From Actinacidiphila acidipaludis (lineage in GTDB: Bacteria; Actinomycetota; Actinomycetes; Streptomycetales; Streptomycetaceae): 64,000 nt of DNA. A model generated the notes under the pieces. It worked only from the letters and a program-made list of their open reading frames with translations, had not been told where the DNA came from and did not search any database. Of this stretch, positions 43,928 through 53,400 are shown one piece after another. A program made the translations under genes and the position numbers. Where the stretch lies: contig NZ_JAINZZ010000043.1 in NCBI RefSeq assembly GCF_019890725.1, positions 1-64,000 of the forward strand, in the 5' to 3' direction. Each line of letters starts with the position of its first letter. Within the stretch, counting starts at the first letter, position 1.

Positions 43928-45230
43928 CGGCCGTGCCCGCGTGATCGGTGAACGGGACGCCGAGGGCCAGCAGGGCCGTGTCGTCAGTGGGACCGGGGGT
44001 GGCATCCGCCAGGAGCCCGGTCAGCGCGGCGATCAGCTCCCGCGGTGCGGCGGGCGCGTGCTCGGCGGCGAAGGAGAGCAGGGCGTCCTCGCCCAGCATG
44101 CTCCCGGCGTCCGGCCCTGTGCGGGCCTCCGTCAGACCGTCCGTGTACAGCAGGAGCGTGTCGCCCCTGTTCAGGGTGGTCTGGGCGGTCCGCATCCTGG
44201 CGTCGGGCAGGACACCGATCAGCATGCCGCCCGGGGTGGGCAGGAGTTCGGCTCCGCCGCCGGTCCTCAGGGCCAGGGCGGAAGGATGGCCGCCGGACGC
44301 GAGGCGGACCAGGGCCCGGCCGGTTCGCGGGTCGGGCTCGACGACCCCGAAGAGACAGGTGCAGAAGCGCGGATCGCCGCTGTCGGCATACCGCTCGTGG
44401 AGCACCGCGTTCAACGTGCGCAGCGCCACCTGGGGCTCGGGGTCGTGCACGGCCGCGGCACGCAGGGTGTACCGGGTCAGCGAGGTGAGTGCAGCCGCCT
44501 CCGGGCCCTTGCCGCACACGTCACCGAGGAAGAACGCCCATCGCTTGTCGTCCACCGGGAACAGGTCGTAGAAGTCCCCGCCCAGCTGCTCGGGGGAAGC
44601 GGCCTGGTAGTACACGGCGGACTCCAGCCCCTGGATCGCGGGCAACGAGCTGGGAACGAGGGACTGCTGCAGCACGGCGAGCGCGTCCGCCAACCGTCCC
44701 CGGTCGGCCTCGGCCTGGCGGCGGGCGGCCTCTGCCTCGGCACGGGCGCGTTCGGCCTCCTGTCGGCGATGCAGCAGCTCTTTTTCGTAGGCGCGTCGGT
44801 CCGAGGCGTCGAAGACCGTGGCACGGATGAGCAGCGGCTCACCCTCGCTGCCGAACTTCACCTGGGAGGAGACGAGGACCGGCAGGCGGCCGCCGTCGGC
44901 GGTTTTCAGCTCCAGCGCGATACCGCGCAACGACCCCTGCATACGCAGCAGGGGTGCGTAGTGGGTCTCGTGGTAGAGCTTTCCGCCCACGGTCAGCAGG
45001 TCGGGAAAGCGCAGGCGCCCGACCACGGACGTGCGCTCCATGCCCAGCCAGTCCAGCAGCGTGGTGTTGATCTTGGCGATGGTCCCGTCCATCAGCGTCG
45101 ACAGGTAACCGCAGGGCGCCGCCTCGTACAGCTCCTCCGCGCTGTCCTCCAGCAGAGCGGTGAACGCCGCGTCCGTGCCCGTCTCGCTCCCGGACTCGAA
45201 GGGCTCGTCAACGTCGCCCGTACGGCACAT
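43920..45230 (-). CDS. rsbP: PAS-PP2C serine phosphatase (RsbP-like)
   Basis: A 436-residue phosphatase. A PAS domain (about residues 30-150, ELYEAAPCGYLSTLMDGTI) is joined by an Ala/Arg/Glu coiled coil (EKELLHRRQEAERARAEAE) to a SpoIIE-type PP2C domain. The metal-binding motifs are all present: LGGDFYDLF, GDVCGKGPEA, YTDGLTEA and PTDDTALL. In Bacillus RsbP dephosphorylates RsbV under energy stress once activated by RsbQ. The ATG (45230) shares its A with the TGA of the upstream rsbQ gene (TGATG), which fixes the start and indicates coupling. Confidence 0.9.
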   Translation of the reverse strand: MCRTGDVDEPFESGSETGTDAAFTALLEDSAEELYEAAPCGYLSTLMDGTIAKINTTLLDWLGMERTSVVGRLRFPDLLTVGGKLYHETHYAPLLRMQGSLRGIALELKTADGGRLPVLVSSQVKFGSEGEPLLIRATVFDASDRRAYEKELLHRRQEAERARAEAEAARRQAEADRGRLADALAVLQQSLVPSSLPAIQGLESAVYYQAASPEQLGGDFYDLFPVDDKRWAFFLGDVCGKGPEAAALTSLTRYTLRAAAVHDPEPQVALRTLNAVLHERYADSGDPRFCTCLFGVVEPDPRTGRALVRLASGGHPSALALRTGGGAELLPTPGGMLIGVLPDARMRTAQTTLNRGDTLLLYTDGLTEARTGPDAGSMLGEDALLSFAAEHAPAAPRELIAALTGLLADATPGPTDDTALLALGVPFTDHAGTADG

Positions 45231-46045
45231 CACCGCCGGGTCTCCAGGAACGCGAGGATGGCCTGGACGGTGGCCTCCGGAGCGCTCAGCTGCGGGCAGT
45301 GGCCGGTGGCGTCCAGGGTGATCAGCTGCGAGCCGGCGATCTGGGCATGCACGTAGGCGCCCACCTCCCGCGGGGCGATGGCGTCCTGGCTGCACTCCAG
45401 GACGAGCGTCGGCACCGCGACCTGGCGCAGTTCGTCGCGTGTGTCGGACAGGAAGGTGGTGCGGGCGAAAACGCGGGCGATGGCCGGGTCGGTCGCGCAG
45501 AAGCTGTTGACCAGCTCGTTCCCCAGTTCGGGACGGTCCGGATTGCCCATGATCACCGGGGCCATCGCCGAGGACCAGCCCAGGTAGTTCGCTTCCAGGG
45601 ACGCCAGCAGCTCGTCGATGTCCTCGGCGGTGAAGCCGCCCCGGTATCCCTCGTCGTCGATGTAGCGGGGCGAGGGAGCCACCATGACGAGACCGCCGAT
45701 CCGCTCCGGCGCGGACTGCGCGGCCAGTACCCCGACCATGGCGCTCACGGAGTGCCCGACGAACGTGGCGTCGCGCAGGTCCAGCGCCGCACACACCTCG
45801 GTGACGTCGCGGGCATACCCGTCGAGCGAGGAGTACCGGTCTTCGTCCCAGGCGGACAGTACGGAGCCGCCGGAACCGACGTAGTCGAAGAGGACCACGC
45901 GGTGACGTTGTGCGAGAGCCGGCACGACCAGGCGCCACATGTTCTGGTCACAGCCGAAACCGTGCGCCAGCACCACCACCGGAGCGCCGGGCGGGCCCAC
46001 GACCTTCACATTGTTCCTGAGCTGGACATCCATGCCGCCGTTCAC
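45230..46045 (-). CDS. rsbQ: RsbQ-like alpha/beta hydrolase (energy-stress sensor)
   Basis: A 271-residue alpha/beta hydrolase closely resembling Bacillus RsbQ along its length: APGFGCDQ-like AHGFGCDQNMW, VVLFDYVGSG, YARDVTEVCAALDL, and the catalytic triad Ser99 (GHSVS), Asp221 (SQDAIAP) and His249 (GHCPQLS). RsbQ senses energy stress through a hydrophobic ligand and activates RsbP; its plant homologues KAI2/D14 perceive karrikins and strigolactones. GTG 46045 is given; ATG 46033 matches the Bacillus start better. First gene of the rsbQ-rsbP-STAS operon. Confidence 0.92.
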   Translation of the reverse strand: MNGGMDVQLRNNVKVVGPPGAPVVVLAHGFGCDQNMWRLVVPALAQRHRVVLFDYVGSGGSVLSAWDEDRYSSLDGYARDVTEVCAALDLRDATFVGHSVSAMVGVLAAQSAPERIGGLVMVAPSPRYIDDEGYRGGFTAEDIDELLASLEANYLGWSSAMAPVIMGNPDRPELGNELVNSFCATDPAIARVFARTTFLSDTRDELRQVAVPTLVLECSQDAIAPREVGAYVHAQIAGSQLITLDATGHCPQLSAPEATVQAILAFLETRR

Positions 46046-46435
46046 ACCCTCGTCCGCGTGCCGGGGAAACGCTTCTCAGTCACCACACGTCGTCGACGGC
46101 ACCCGCGGCCCAGCGGTCCGGTCCGGGCGGACGCCGCCGACACGGTGGTCAAGCGAGCTCTCCGGCGGCGACAGGCTCACGAGCCCCCTCGTCCGTCGCG
46201 GGCAGCCCGTGATGGCGGCTGCCGCGTGACGCGGGCACCGCGGAGGGGTCGAAGGGGTCCCGCGCCGGAACCGTCACCGCTCCGCCGCGCTGCGGCACCA
46301 CGCGTTCGACATGGGAAAACAGATCCACGGCGACCTCTGTCCTGTCCGAAGCTCGTTGCGACCCTGATCGCCTGCCCCGCGCACCGGTGCGAAAACCCGC
46401 CACACCGGCTCACCGGCGCCCCGGCGCTCCCCGGG
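46046..46435. other. 390-bp region upstream of rsbQ
   Basis: Must carry the rsbQ operon promoter. The one plausible coding stretch is the small leftward frame 46149-46328 listed separately. No inverted repeat strong enough to call an operator was seen. Confidence 0.45.
46149..46328 (-). CDS. Possible small hypothetical protein
   Basis: A 59-codon frame beginning at GTG 46328 (ACAGAGG nearby) and opening VDLFSHVERVVPQRGGAVTV, followed by ARDPFDPSAVPASRGSRHHG. Composition is protein-like, and it lies in the direction of rsbQ, ending about 100 bp before it. No domain recognised; it could be leader sequence read by chance. Confidence 0.3.
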   Translation of the reverse strand: MDLFSHVERVVPQRGGAVTVPARDPFDPSAVPASRGSRHHGLPATDEGAREPVAAGELA

Positions 46436-47890
46436 TCACTGTTCGGGGCAGCCACTCGGCGGGTCGTTGTACTCCTTGGTGTAGACCCGCACCAGCATCC
46501 GCCGGTTGCCGTACTCGCTGATGCTCCACAGGTGGGCGTCACCCGACGAGTCGACCCAGTAGGACATCGACTCGGCGTTGTCGATGAAGGTTCCCTCGGC
46601 CGGGCACACACCGTCGTTGTCCTGCTCGTACCACAGCTGGCTGCTGTCGTTGCCGGGGACCGTCCGGTCGATGAAGAACTCCGGGCGTCCGGAGGTCGGG
46701 TTCGGCCGGGAGACCACGCCCTGCACGCCCTCGAAGTTCGTCTCGGCCAGGCCGGTGGCGGTGACCGGGGTCGTGGCGCCGGTGTTCATGCGGTCGAGCA
46801 GGTCGGCGGTGGACCAGCTGACGATGCGCGCTCCGGCACCGGACGCCGTCATGTCGGCCGGATCGCGGTACTCCGCCGAGACCAGGGCGTTGTCCGACCA
46901 CTGCAGGGACAGCGACGAGAAGCACAGGCCGGCGTACAGCGTGGCCGGTGTGGTGGAGCAGCCGGTGGGCGTGGTGACGAACCGGCCGGTTTCGAACATG
47001 ACGTACCGGTAGCCCCCCGCGCACAGTTGCTGGGTACCGGACGAGTTGGTGACCTGTCCGACATCGTTGACCCCTGGGGCGGCCCCGTCCCGACCGCAGG
47101 TCGTGTCGTCGGGGACGAGATAGGTGCGGCGGGTGTCGAACACCAGCACTCCGGAGCCGTGTTGTGCGACGAACAGGTAGGGCCCGAACCAGACGACTCC
47201 GCCGCCGTGCACGTCGCAGACCGGGCTGAAGGTCAGACCGGAGGCGTTGGGCGCGCCGGGCGCCACCAGAAGGACGTGCCGGAGGCCCCCGTGGGTGCCG
47301 TCGGTGTACGGCCGGTCGATGAACGAGGCGCGCAGCCCCACCGACCGCCCGGAGTCGTCGGGCACGCCGGGGCAGCGCGTCCGGTTGTCCGCGTCGGCCT
47401 CGTGCCGCCAGAGGACCACCACCTCGTCCCCGCCCGCGTGATATCCGGAACTCCGCTCGGCGTCCTGTGACGTGGTCACCGACTGCGGCACCCAGGCGTT
47501 CGACGACGCCTCGTCGCTGGTGTGGTCGAAGCACCAACCGGCCAGCGTGTAGGCCGCGTCGGCTGCGGTCACCGCCGATCGGGCGCTGTCGCACTCGGCG
47601 TCGGTCTTGTAGTACATGCGCTTGTTCGTGTGGCTGAAGACCTGTGCCAGACCGGGGCTGCCGTCGGCGGTCAGCTGACCGCCGGCATACGCCGCGTCGA
47701 TCGCCGCGAGGTTGCCGCTCGGCTGCGGCGACCACACGAGTTGCTGCAGCCCGGCGGTGCTCTTGCCGGAGTCCACGTAGGCGGCGGTGTCGTTCCAGCC
47801 CACCGCGAACGCGCTGGAGACGGTGAGCGCGGCGGCGAGCGCCGTGACGGCGAGTACGCCGGTGCGCGCGGCCTTTCTGAGCGTGAACAT
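46436..47890 (-). CDS. Secreted protein of unknown function
   Basis: A 484-residue exported protein with a Sec signal (FTLRKAARTGVLAVTALAAALTVSSAFA). The mature part has about ten cysteines (for example DAECDSARS, LAGWCFDHT, FSPVCDVHGGG, TTPTGCSTTP, DNDGVCPAEG), suggesting disulfides, and many short beta-rich Trp/Gly segments (GGGVVWFGPYLFVAQHGSGV, AHLWSISEYGNRR) as in a propeller-like fold. I do not recognise the family. It is co-directional with the lysozyme and CHAP genes and may be part of the same cell-surface group. Confidence 0.75.
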   Translation of the reverse strand: MFTLRKAARTGVLAVTALAAALTVSSAFAVGWNDTAAYVDSGKSTAGLQQLVWSPQPSGNLAAIDAAYAGGQLTADGSPGLAQVFSHTNKRMYYKTDAECDSARSAVTAADAAYTLAGWCFDHTSDEASSNAWVPQSVTTSQDAERSSGYHAGGDEVVVLWRHEADADNRTRCPGVPDDSGRSVGLRASFIDRPYTDGTHGGLRHVLLVAPGAPNASGLTFSPVCDVHGGGVVWFGPYLFVAQHGSGVLVFDTRRTYLVPDDTTCGRDGAAPGVNDVGQVTNSSGTQQLCAGGYRYVMFETGRFVTTPTGCSTTPATLYAGLCFSSLSLQWSDNALVSAEYRDPADMTASGAGARIVSWSTADLLDRMNTGATTPVTATGLAETNFEGVQGVVSRPNPTSGRPEFFIDRTVPGNDSSQLWYEQDNDGVCPAEGTFIDNAESMSYWVDSSGDAHLWSISEYGNRRMLVRVYTKEYNDPPSGCPEQ

Positions 47891-47976
47891 GGTCGGTTGT
47901 GCTCCTTTCCCGGGTGATGCCCGGTCCCCGGTGTCCGACGTGAAGCCGGACCCGGGGCCGGGATGCTGATGGACCC

Positions 47977-49242
47977 TCAGGAAACCAGGTGCCGCCAGGT
48001 GTCGGGGCCCACGACGCCGTCGACGGTCAGGCCCTCGCCGGACTGGAAGGCGGTCACCGCACTGCGCGTCGCCGGGCCGAAGTCACCGTCCACGGTGACG
48101 GGACGGCCGTGCGCGGCCAGTTCGTCCTGGACGGCCTTCACCGCCGGTCCGCTGTCGCCCTCCTGTGTGGTGACGATCAGCTGCTGCCAGGTGTCGGGCC
48201 CGACGATGCCGTCCGCGGCGAGGCCCTTGCCGGTCTGGAAGGCGATGACCGCGCTGCGCGTCGCCGGACCGAAGTCGCCGTCCACGGTGAGGGCGGCGCC
48301 GTGAGCGTCGAGGAGGTACTGAACGGCGGTGGCGGCGTGGCCGGTCGCGCCCTGCGCGACGACGGGCCAGCCGTCGGTGGGCGGCGGCGGGGGCGGGGTG
48401 TACGTGCCGTGGGCGAAGGTCCTGAGGTTCGCGGTGGTGCCGTTGAAGACGTCCTGGTCGCCGGGAAAGGTTCCTTTGTCGGCGTTCTGCCAGACGGTGT
48501 AGGTGCTCCAGCCGTTGGGCGGGGTGGGCGAGCCGCTGTAGTTGGCGATCCACAGGGGGTCGTGCTGGCCGGGCGTGGCGGAGTTGCCGGTACACGTCGA
48601 CCACCAGTCACGGGTGGAGTAGATGATCGGGTAGCGGCCGGTCCTGGTGTGGTATTCGGTGCTGAAGGCCGTGATCCAGGAGACCATCGCGCTCTGGCTC
48701 AGGCCGTAGCAGGTGGCTCCGTACGGGTTGTACTCGATGTCGAGCGCTCCGGGCAGCGTCTTGCCGTCGTCGGACCAGCCGCCGCCGTGGGCGACGAAGT
48801 AGTCGGCCTGGGCACTGCCGCCGGCGGTGTCGGGCAGGGCGAAGTGGTAGGCGCCGCGGATCAGGCCCGCCGCGGCGGATCCGTTGTACTGCTGGGAGAA
48901 CTGGCCGCTGGTGTAGTCGACGCCCTCGGTCGCCTTGACGTAGGCGAAGGAGGCGCCGTTCGACGCCGCCGACGGCCAGTTGACGTTCTCCTGGAACGCG
49001 CTGACGTCCAGGCCCTTCAGCGTCGCCGTGACGGTGGGGCTCGGTGCGGCGGCGGAGTCGGCAACCGTCCCGGGCGCCGTTCGGGCGGTGAGGCCGGAAC
49101 CCATGTGGTCGGCGTCCTCGTGCCAGGGACGGGCCGCCCCTGCCGGAACCGCCGCGGCACGGGCCGCGTCGTCGGGCAGTGCGGCCGATGCGGCAAGAGC
49201 GGTGAGGCCGATCGTGACGACGGCGGCCAGGTTTCTGTTCAT
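47977..49242 (-). CDS. Secreted GH25 lysozyme with two peptidoglycan-binding domains
   Basis: A 421-residue muramidase. Sec signal, then a GH25 barrel (about residues 75-280): LKGLDVSAFQENVNWPSA holds the first catalytic-region Asp, and PGALDIEYNPYG the DxE catalytic pair. After a PPPPPP linker come two peptidoglycan_binding_1 modules with near-identical LTVDGDFGPATRSAV and DGIVGPDTW motifs. It cleaves the MurNAc-GlcNAc bond. ATG 49242. Confidence 0.93.
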   Translation of the reverse strand: MNRNLAAVVTIGLTALAASAALPDDAARAAAVPAGAARPWHEDADHMGSGLTARTAPGTVADSAAAPSPTVTATLKGLDVSAFQENVNWPSAASNGASFAYVKATEGVDYTSGQFSQQYNGSAAAGLIRGAYHFALPDTAGGSAQADYFVAHGGGWSDDGKTLPGALDIEYNPYGATCYGLSQSAMVSWITAFSTEYHTRTGRYPIIYSTRDWWSTCTGNSATPGQHDPLWIANYSGSPTPPNGWSTYTVWQNADKGTFPGDQDVFNGTTANLRTFAHGTYTPPPPPPTDGWPVVAQGATGHAATAVQYLLDAHGAALTVDGDFGPATRSAVIAFQTGKGLAADGIVGPDTWQQLIVTTQEGDSGPAVKAVQDELAAHGRPVTVDGDFGPATRSAVTAFQSGEGLTVDGVVGPDTWRHLVS

Positions 49243-49368
49243 CGGTGGTTTTCCGTTTCCCGAGGGTCGTGACAGGAGGACCGGCGCCGCGAGGCACGTG
49301 GTGAGCGTGGATCGCGGCGCCGGCCGTCAGGCGGGTGGTGGTGCCGGACGGCCGGCGGAGGCGGGTGC

Positions 49369-50289
49369 CTAGGGCCGGACCAGCCCGTAGAAGACGGAGC
49401 TCGACAGGGGATAGCTCTTGTCGTAGACGCCGATCTGGCTCGAGTTGCTCGGGTTGGACGTGTTGCCGGAGATCACGTAGACGGTCGATCCGCTCACGTG
49501 GTCGACGATCCCGATGTGGTAGCGGTTGGTGGCCGTGCCGAAGATGATCATGTCGCCGGGAAGGGCCGAGTGCAGCTGGCTGGTGCCGTACCAACGGTTG
49601 TGACTCACCGCCCAGTCGTAGACGTTCGGCACGTAGGTCATGAACGGGATGTTCTCCCCGGCGTCGCGCCACACCCAGGTGGCGAAGGCCGCGCACCAGT
49701 CCGCGCAGATGCTGTAGGGCTTGCCGGGGACGCAGTTGCCGGAGTCGGCGCGGACGCCGAGCTGGCTCTTGGCCACGCTCACGATCTCGTCGCGCTGGGC
49801 GGTGCCGGTGTGGCAGCTCGCGACCAGCCGGGTGATGCCCATCGCCTTCATGGTGTCCGGGCCGGCGATGCCGTCGGCGGTGAGCTGGTGTGCGCTCTGG
49901 TAGTTCTTGACGGCGGTGACGGTGCCGCTGCCGTAGTCGCCGTCCTGGCCGACCCCGGCTTTGCCCTGCACCTCCTTGACGACGCTCTCCAGCTCACCGA
50001 GCGTCTGGGTGCCGATGATCCCGTCGACGCTCAGGCACCGATCGGACTGGAAGGACTCCGCCGCCGCCTCGGTCTGCGGTCCGCTGATCCCGTCGACGGT
50101 GCCGGCGTTGTACGCCAGCCCGTTCAGGTCGGCCTGGCCCAGGGCCACATCCGCCGGATCCGCCGGATCCGCCGACGCCACGGTGGGTCCGGCCAGCACC
50201 GCGCCGGAGACGAGTACCGCCGTGAGAGCACCGAGTACGGCCCTGCGCGTACGCCGCCGCGGGCGAGCCTTCGCCAGGTCACTGCTCAT
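49369..50289 (-). CDS. Secreted CHAP-type amidase/endopeptidase with two peptidoglycan-binding domains
   Basis: A 306-residue exported protein. A basic N-terminus and hydrophobic signal (RRAVLGALTAVLVSGAVLAG) precede two peptidoglycan-binding repeats (AGTVDGISGPQTEAAAESFQ and LTADGIAGPDTMKAMG). A CHAP domain (about residues 180-306) follows with the catalytic Cys in CADWCAAFATWVWRDAG and His in YHIGIVDHVSGS. Such enzymes cut the peptide stems of peptidoglycan. It lies upstream of, and co-directional with, the lysozyme gene. Confidence 0.92.
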   Translation of the reverse strand: MSSDLAKARPRRRTRRAVLGALTAVLVSGAVLAGPTVASADPADPADVALGQADLNGLAYNAGTVDGISGPQTEAAAESFQSDRCLSVDGIIGTQTLGELESVVKEVQGKAGVGQDGDYGSGTVTAVKNYQSAHQLTADGIAGPDTMKAMGITRLVASCHTGTAQRDEIVSVAKSQLGVRADSGNCVPGKPYSICADWCAAFATWVWRDAGENIPFMTYVPNVYDWAVSHNRWYGTSQLHSALPGDMIIFGTATNRYHIGIVDHVSGSTVYVISGNTSNPSNSSQIGVYDKSYPLSSSVFYGLVRP

Positions 50290-50442
50290 GGTCGTGCATC
50301 CCCTCGTTCAGATGGCCCGCCGTGGGTGATTGCGGCGGTGTCTCGTTTGTAGGGGTGGCGGCGTTGTCCGGTGTCGGTGGCTGGACGCCTGACAACACGC
50401 CTCGCACAATGAGCACTTCGTCTGGACGAGCAGGAGGTACCG

Positions 50443-53400
50443 GTGCCCCGGAGTGAGCGGCCGTTGGACGACGACGACAGCCATCTGGTCAGGTTCGCGG
50501 CCGACTTGCGCAGGCTCAGAGAAAAGGCGGGAGCCCCGCCCTACCGGAAGCTGGCCCGCTCCGCTCACTACTCGTCCACGACCCTCGCCGACGCCGCGGC
50601 GGGACGGAAGCTGCCGAGCCTGCCGGTCACTCTCGGCTACGTCCGCGCGTGCGGAGGCGACACGGCCGAGTGGGAGCAGCGCTGGCACCTGTTATCGGCC
50701 GAGTTGGCACAGGCCGACGAGCTTCCCGGCACGGCGTCCGACGCCGGCGAGGACTGCCCGTACGCGGGACTCAGGCCCTTCGAGGCGGGTGACGCCGGAC
50801 GGTTCTTCGGGCGCGAAAGGCTGACCGAGGCCCTGGAGACCCGCGTCCGCGGCAACCGGTTCGTGGCGGTGTTCGGCGCCTCGGGGTGCGGGAAGTCCTC
50901 CCTCCTGCGAGCCGGCCTGCTCCCCCGGGTGTCCGGCGGCCCGGCGCCGTGGACCGCGGTCGTGCTCGCGCCGGGCCCGCACCCCTTCGAGGAGTGCGCG
51001 GCGCGACTGTCCGCCCTCACGGGAACCTCCGCCGTGACCCTCCACGAGGACCTGCGGACCGGTCCGCGGGCCCTGCACCTGACAGCGCTCCAACTGCTCG
51101 CCGGGCGACCGCCGGAATCCGAACTGCTCCTCGTCATCGACCAGTTCGAGGAGATCTTCACCCTCTGCGCCGACGCGGAGGAACGCGCCGCCTTCATCGC
51201 CGCGCTGCTCACCGCGACGCGTGCGGCCAACAGCCGGACACGCGTCGTCCTGGGCGTGCGGGCCGACTTCTACTCCGCCTGCTCGCAGCACCCCGACCTC
51301 GCGAGCGCGATCCAGGACGCACAACTGATCGTCGGCCCGATGACGACGGACGAACTGCGCCGGGCGATCACCCAGCCCGCCGTCGACGCCGAGTCCACCG
51401 TCGAGGGGCCGCTGCTCGCCCGGGTGGTGGCCGAGGCGACCGGGCAGGCAGGCATCCTGCCCCTGGTCTCCCACGCGATGCGGGAGACCTGGCGCCGCAG
51501 ACGCGGCAACACCTTGACCGTCAGCGGATACGAGGCGGCCGGCGGCATCGCGCACGCCCTGGCCAACACCGCCGAAACCGTCTACGCCGGCTTCAGCGGG
51601 CCGCAGCAACGCCTCGCCCGCGGCATCTTCCTGCGGCTGGTGTCCCTCAACGAGGGCACCGAGGCCTCCAAGCGCCGCCTGGCCAGGGACGAGCTCGACC
51701 CCGGCGCCGAGGCCGTCGTCGACGCCCTGGTCCGCGCCAGACTCGTCACCCTCGACACCGACAGCGTGGAGATCACCCACGAGGCCCTGCTCCACGCCTG
51801 GCCACGCCTCAGCGACTGGATCAGCGACGACCGGGCCGGCCTGCTCGTCCAGCACCGGCTCACCGACGCCGCCCTGGCCTGGGACAGGGAACAGCGCGAC
51901 GCGAGTGCGCTCTACCGCGGATCCCGGCTCGCCGTCGCCCAGGAATGGGCCCAGGCTCACGCGGACGACGGGCGGCTGAGCCGGCGGGCGCGGGAGTTCC
52001 TGGCCGCCTCCACCCGGCAGCAGGGCCGCGGTCGCCGGCGCCGCCGCGCCGCGTTCGCCGGGCTTTGCCTGCTGACTCTCCTCGCGGTGGTCGCCGCGGG
52101 GACGGCGCTGCAGCAGCGGTCGACCGCCAGGTCCGAACGCGACAGCGCGGTCTCGGGCGAAGTGCAGGCCGAGGCGGACCAGTTACGGGGCACCGATCAG
52201 TCGCTCGCCGCCCGGCTGGATGTCGCCGGTTACCGCATCCACCCCACCGACCTGCTCTCCACCGATCTGCTGGGCACCCAGACGACGCCGCTGTCCACCC
52301 CGCTGACCGGGCACAGCGCGACCGTCTACGCGGTCGCCTTCAGCGCCCGAGGACACCTGATGGCCACAGCGGGACAGGACGACACCGTCCGGCTGTGGAG
52401 CGTCGCGGGCGCCACGCCCGCGGTGCCGCTCGGCCACCCGATCCACGCGCACAGCGGCGGCGTCATGTGGCTGTCCTTCAGCCCCGACGGCCGCACCCTC
52501 GCCGGCGCGGGGCGCGACCACACCGTGCGCCTGTGGAACCTGAGAGACCCGAAGCACCCGGTCGCGGAACCCGCTCTTCGCGGACATACGGGCATCGTCT
52601 TCTCGGTGTCCTTCGGTCCGGACGGCCGCACCCTGGCCAGCGCCGGCGACGACGGCACGGTGCGGTTGTGGGATCTGAGTGACCCCGCCCGCCCGGGCGA
52701 GCTCGGAGAACCCCTGCGCAGCCAGCGGGGCGCCATCGCCTCGGCCACCTTCAGCCCCGACGGCCGCGTCCTGGCCAGCGCGGGCCATGACCACACCATC
52801 CAGCTCTGGAACGTCACCGATCCCGCGAAGCCGGCCCGCTGGGGCCCGCCGCTGCGCGGCCACACGGACACCGTCTACGCGGTCGCCTTCAGCAAGGACA
52901 GCCGGACCATGGCCAGCGTCGGGAACGACTTCACCGTGCGCCTGTGGAACGTGTCCGACCCCGCCGGCCCCGTGCCGCTGAGCACGATTCCCGACGCCGC
53001 GACCAACACGATCTACGCGGTGGCCTTCAGCCCCGACGGGAAGGTCCTGGCCACCGCGGGCGCCGACCAGACGGTCCGCCTGTGGAACGTCACCGACCCC
53101 ACGTCGCCGCTGGCATTGTGCCCGCCCCTCACCGGACACACCGGATACGTGTACTGGCTCGCCTTCAGCCCGGACGGCCGCATCCTGGCCAGCGCGGGCG
53201 CCGGCGGCGCCGTACGGCTGTGGGACCTTCCCCGCACCGTGCTGCCCACCCCCAGCTACGAGAACACCGTCGCCTTCAGTCCCGACGGCCGCCTCCTGGC
53301 GGCGGGGGCCACCGACGGTGCGATCCGGTTCTGGAACACCGCCGACGCCGGCCGGCCCACGTCCGCGGGCGCCCCCGCGCTCGGCAACGCCAAGGCGGTG

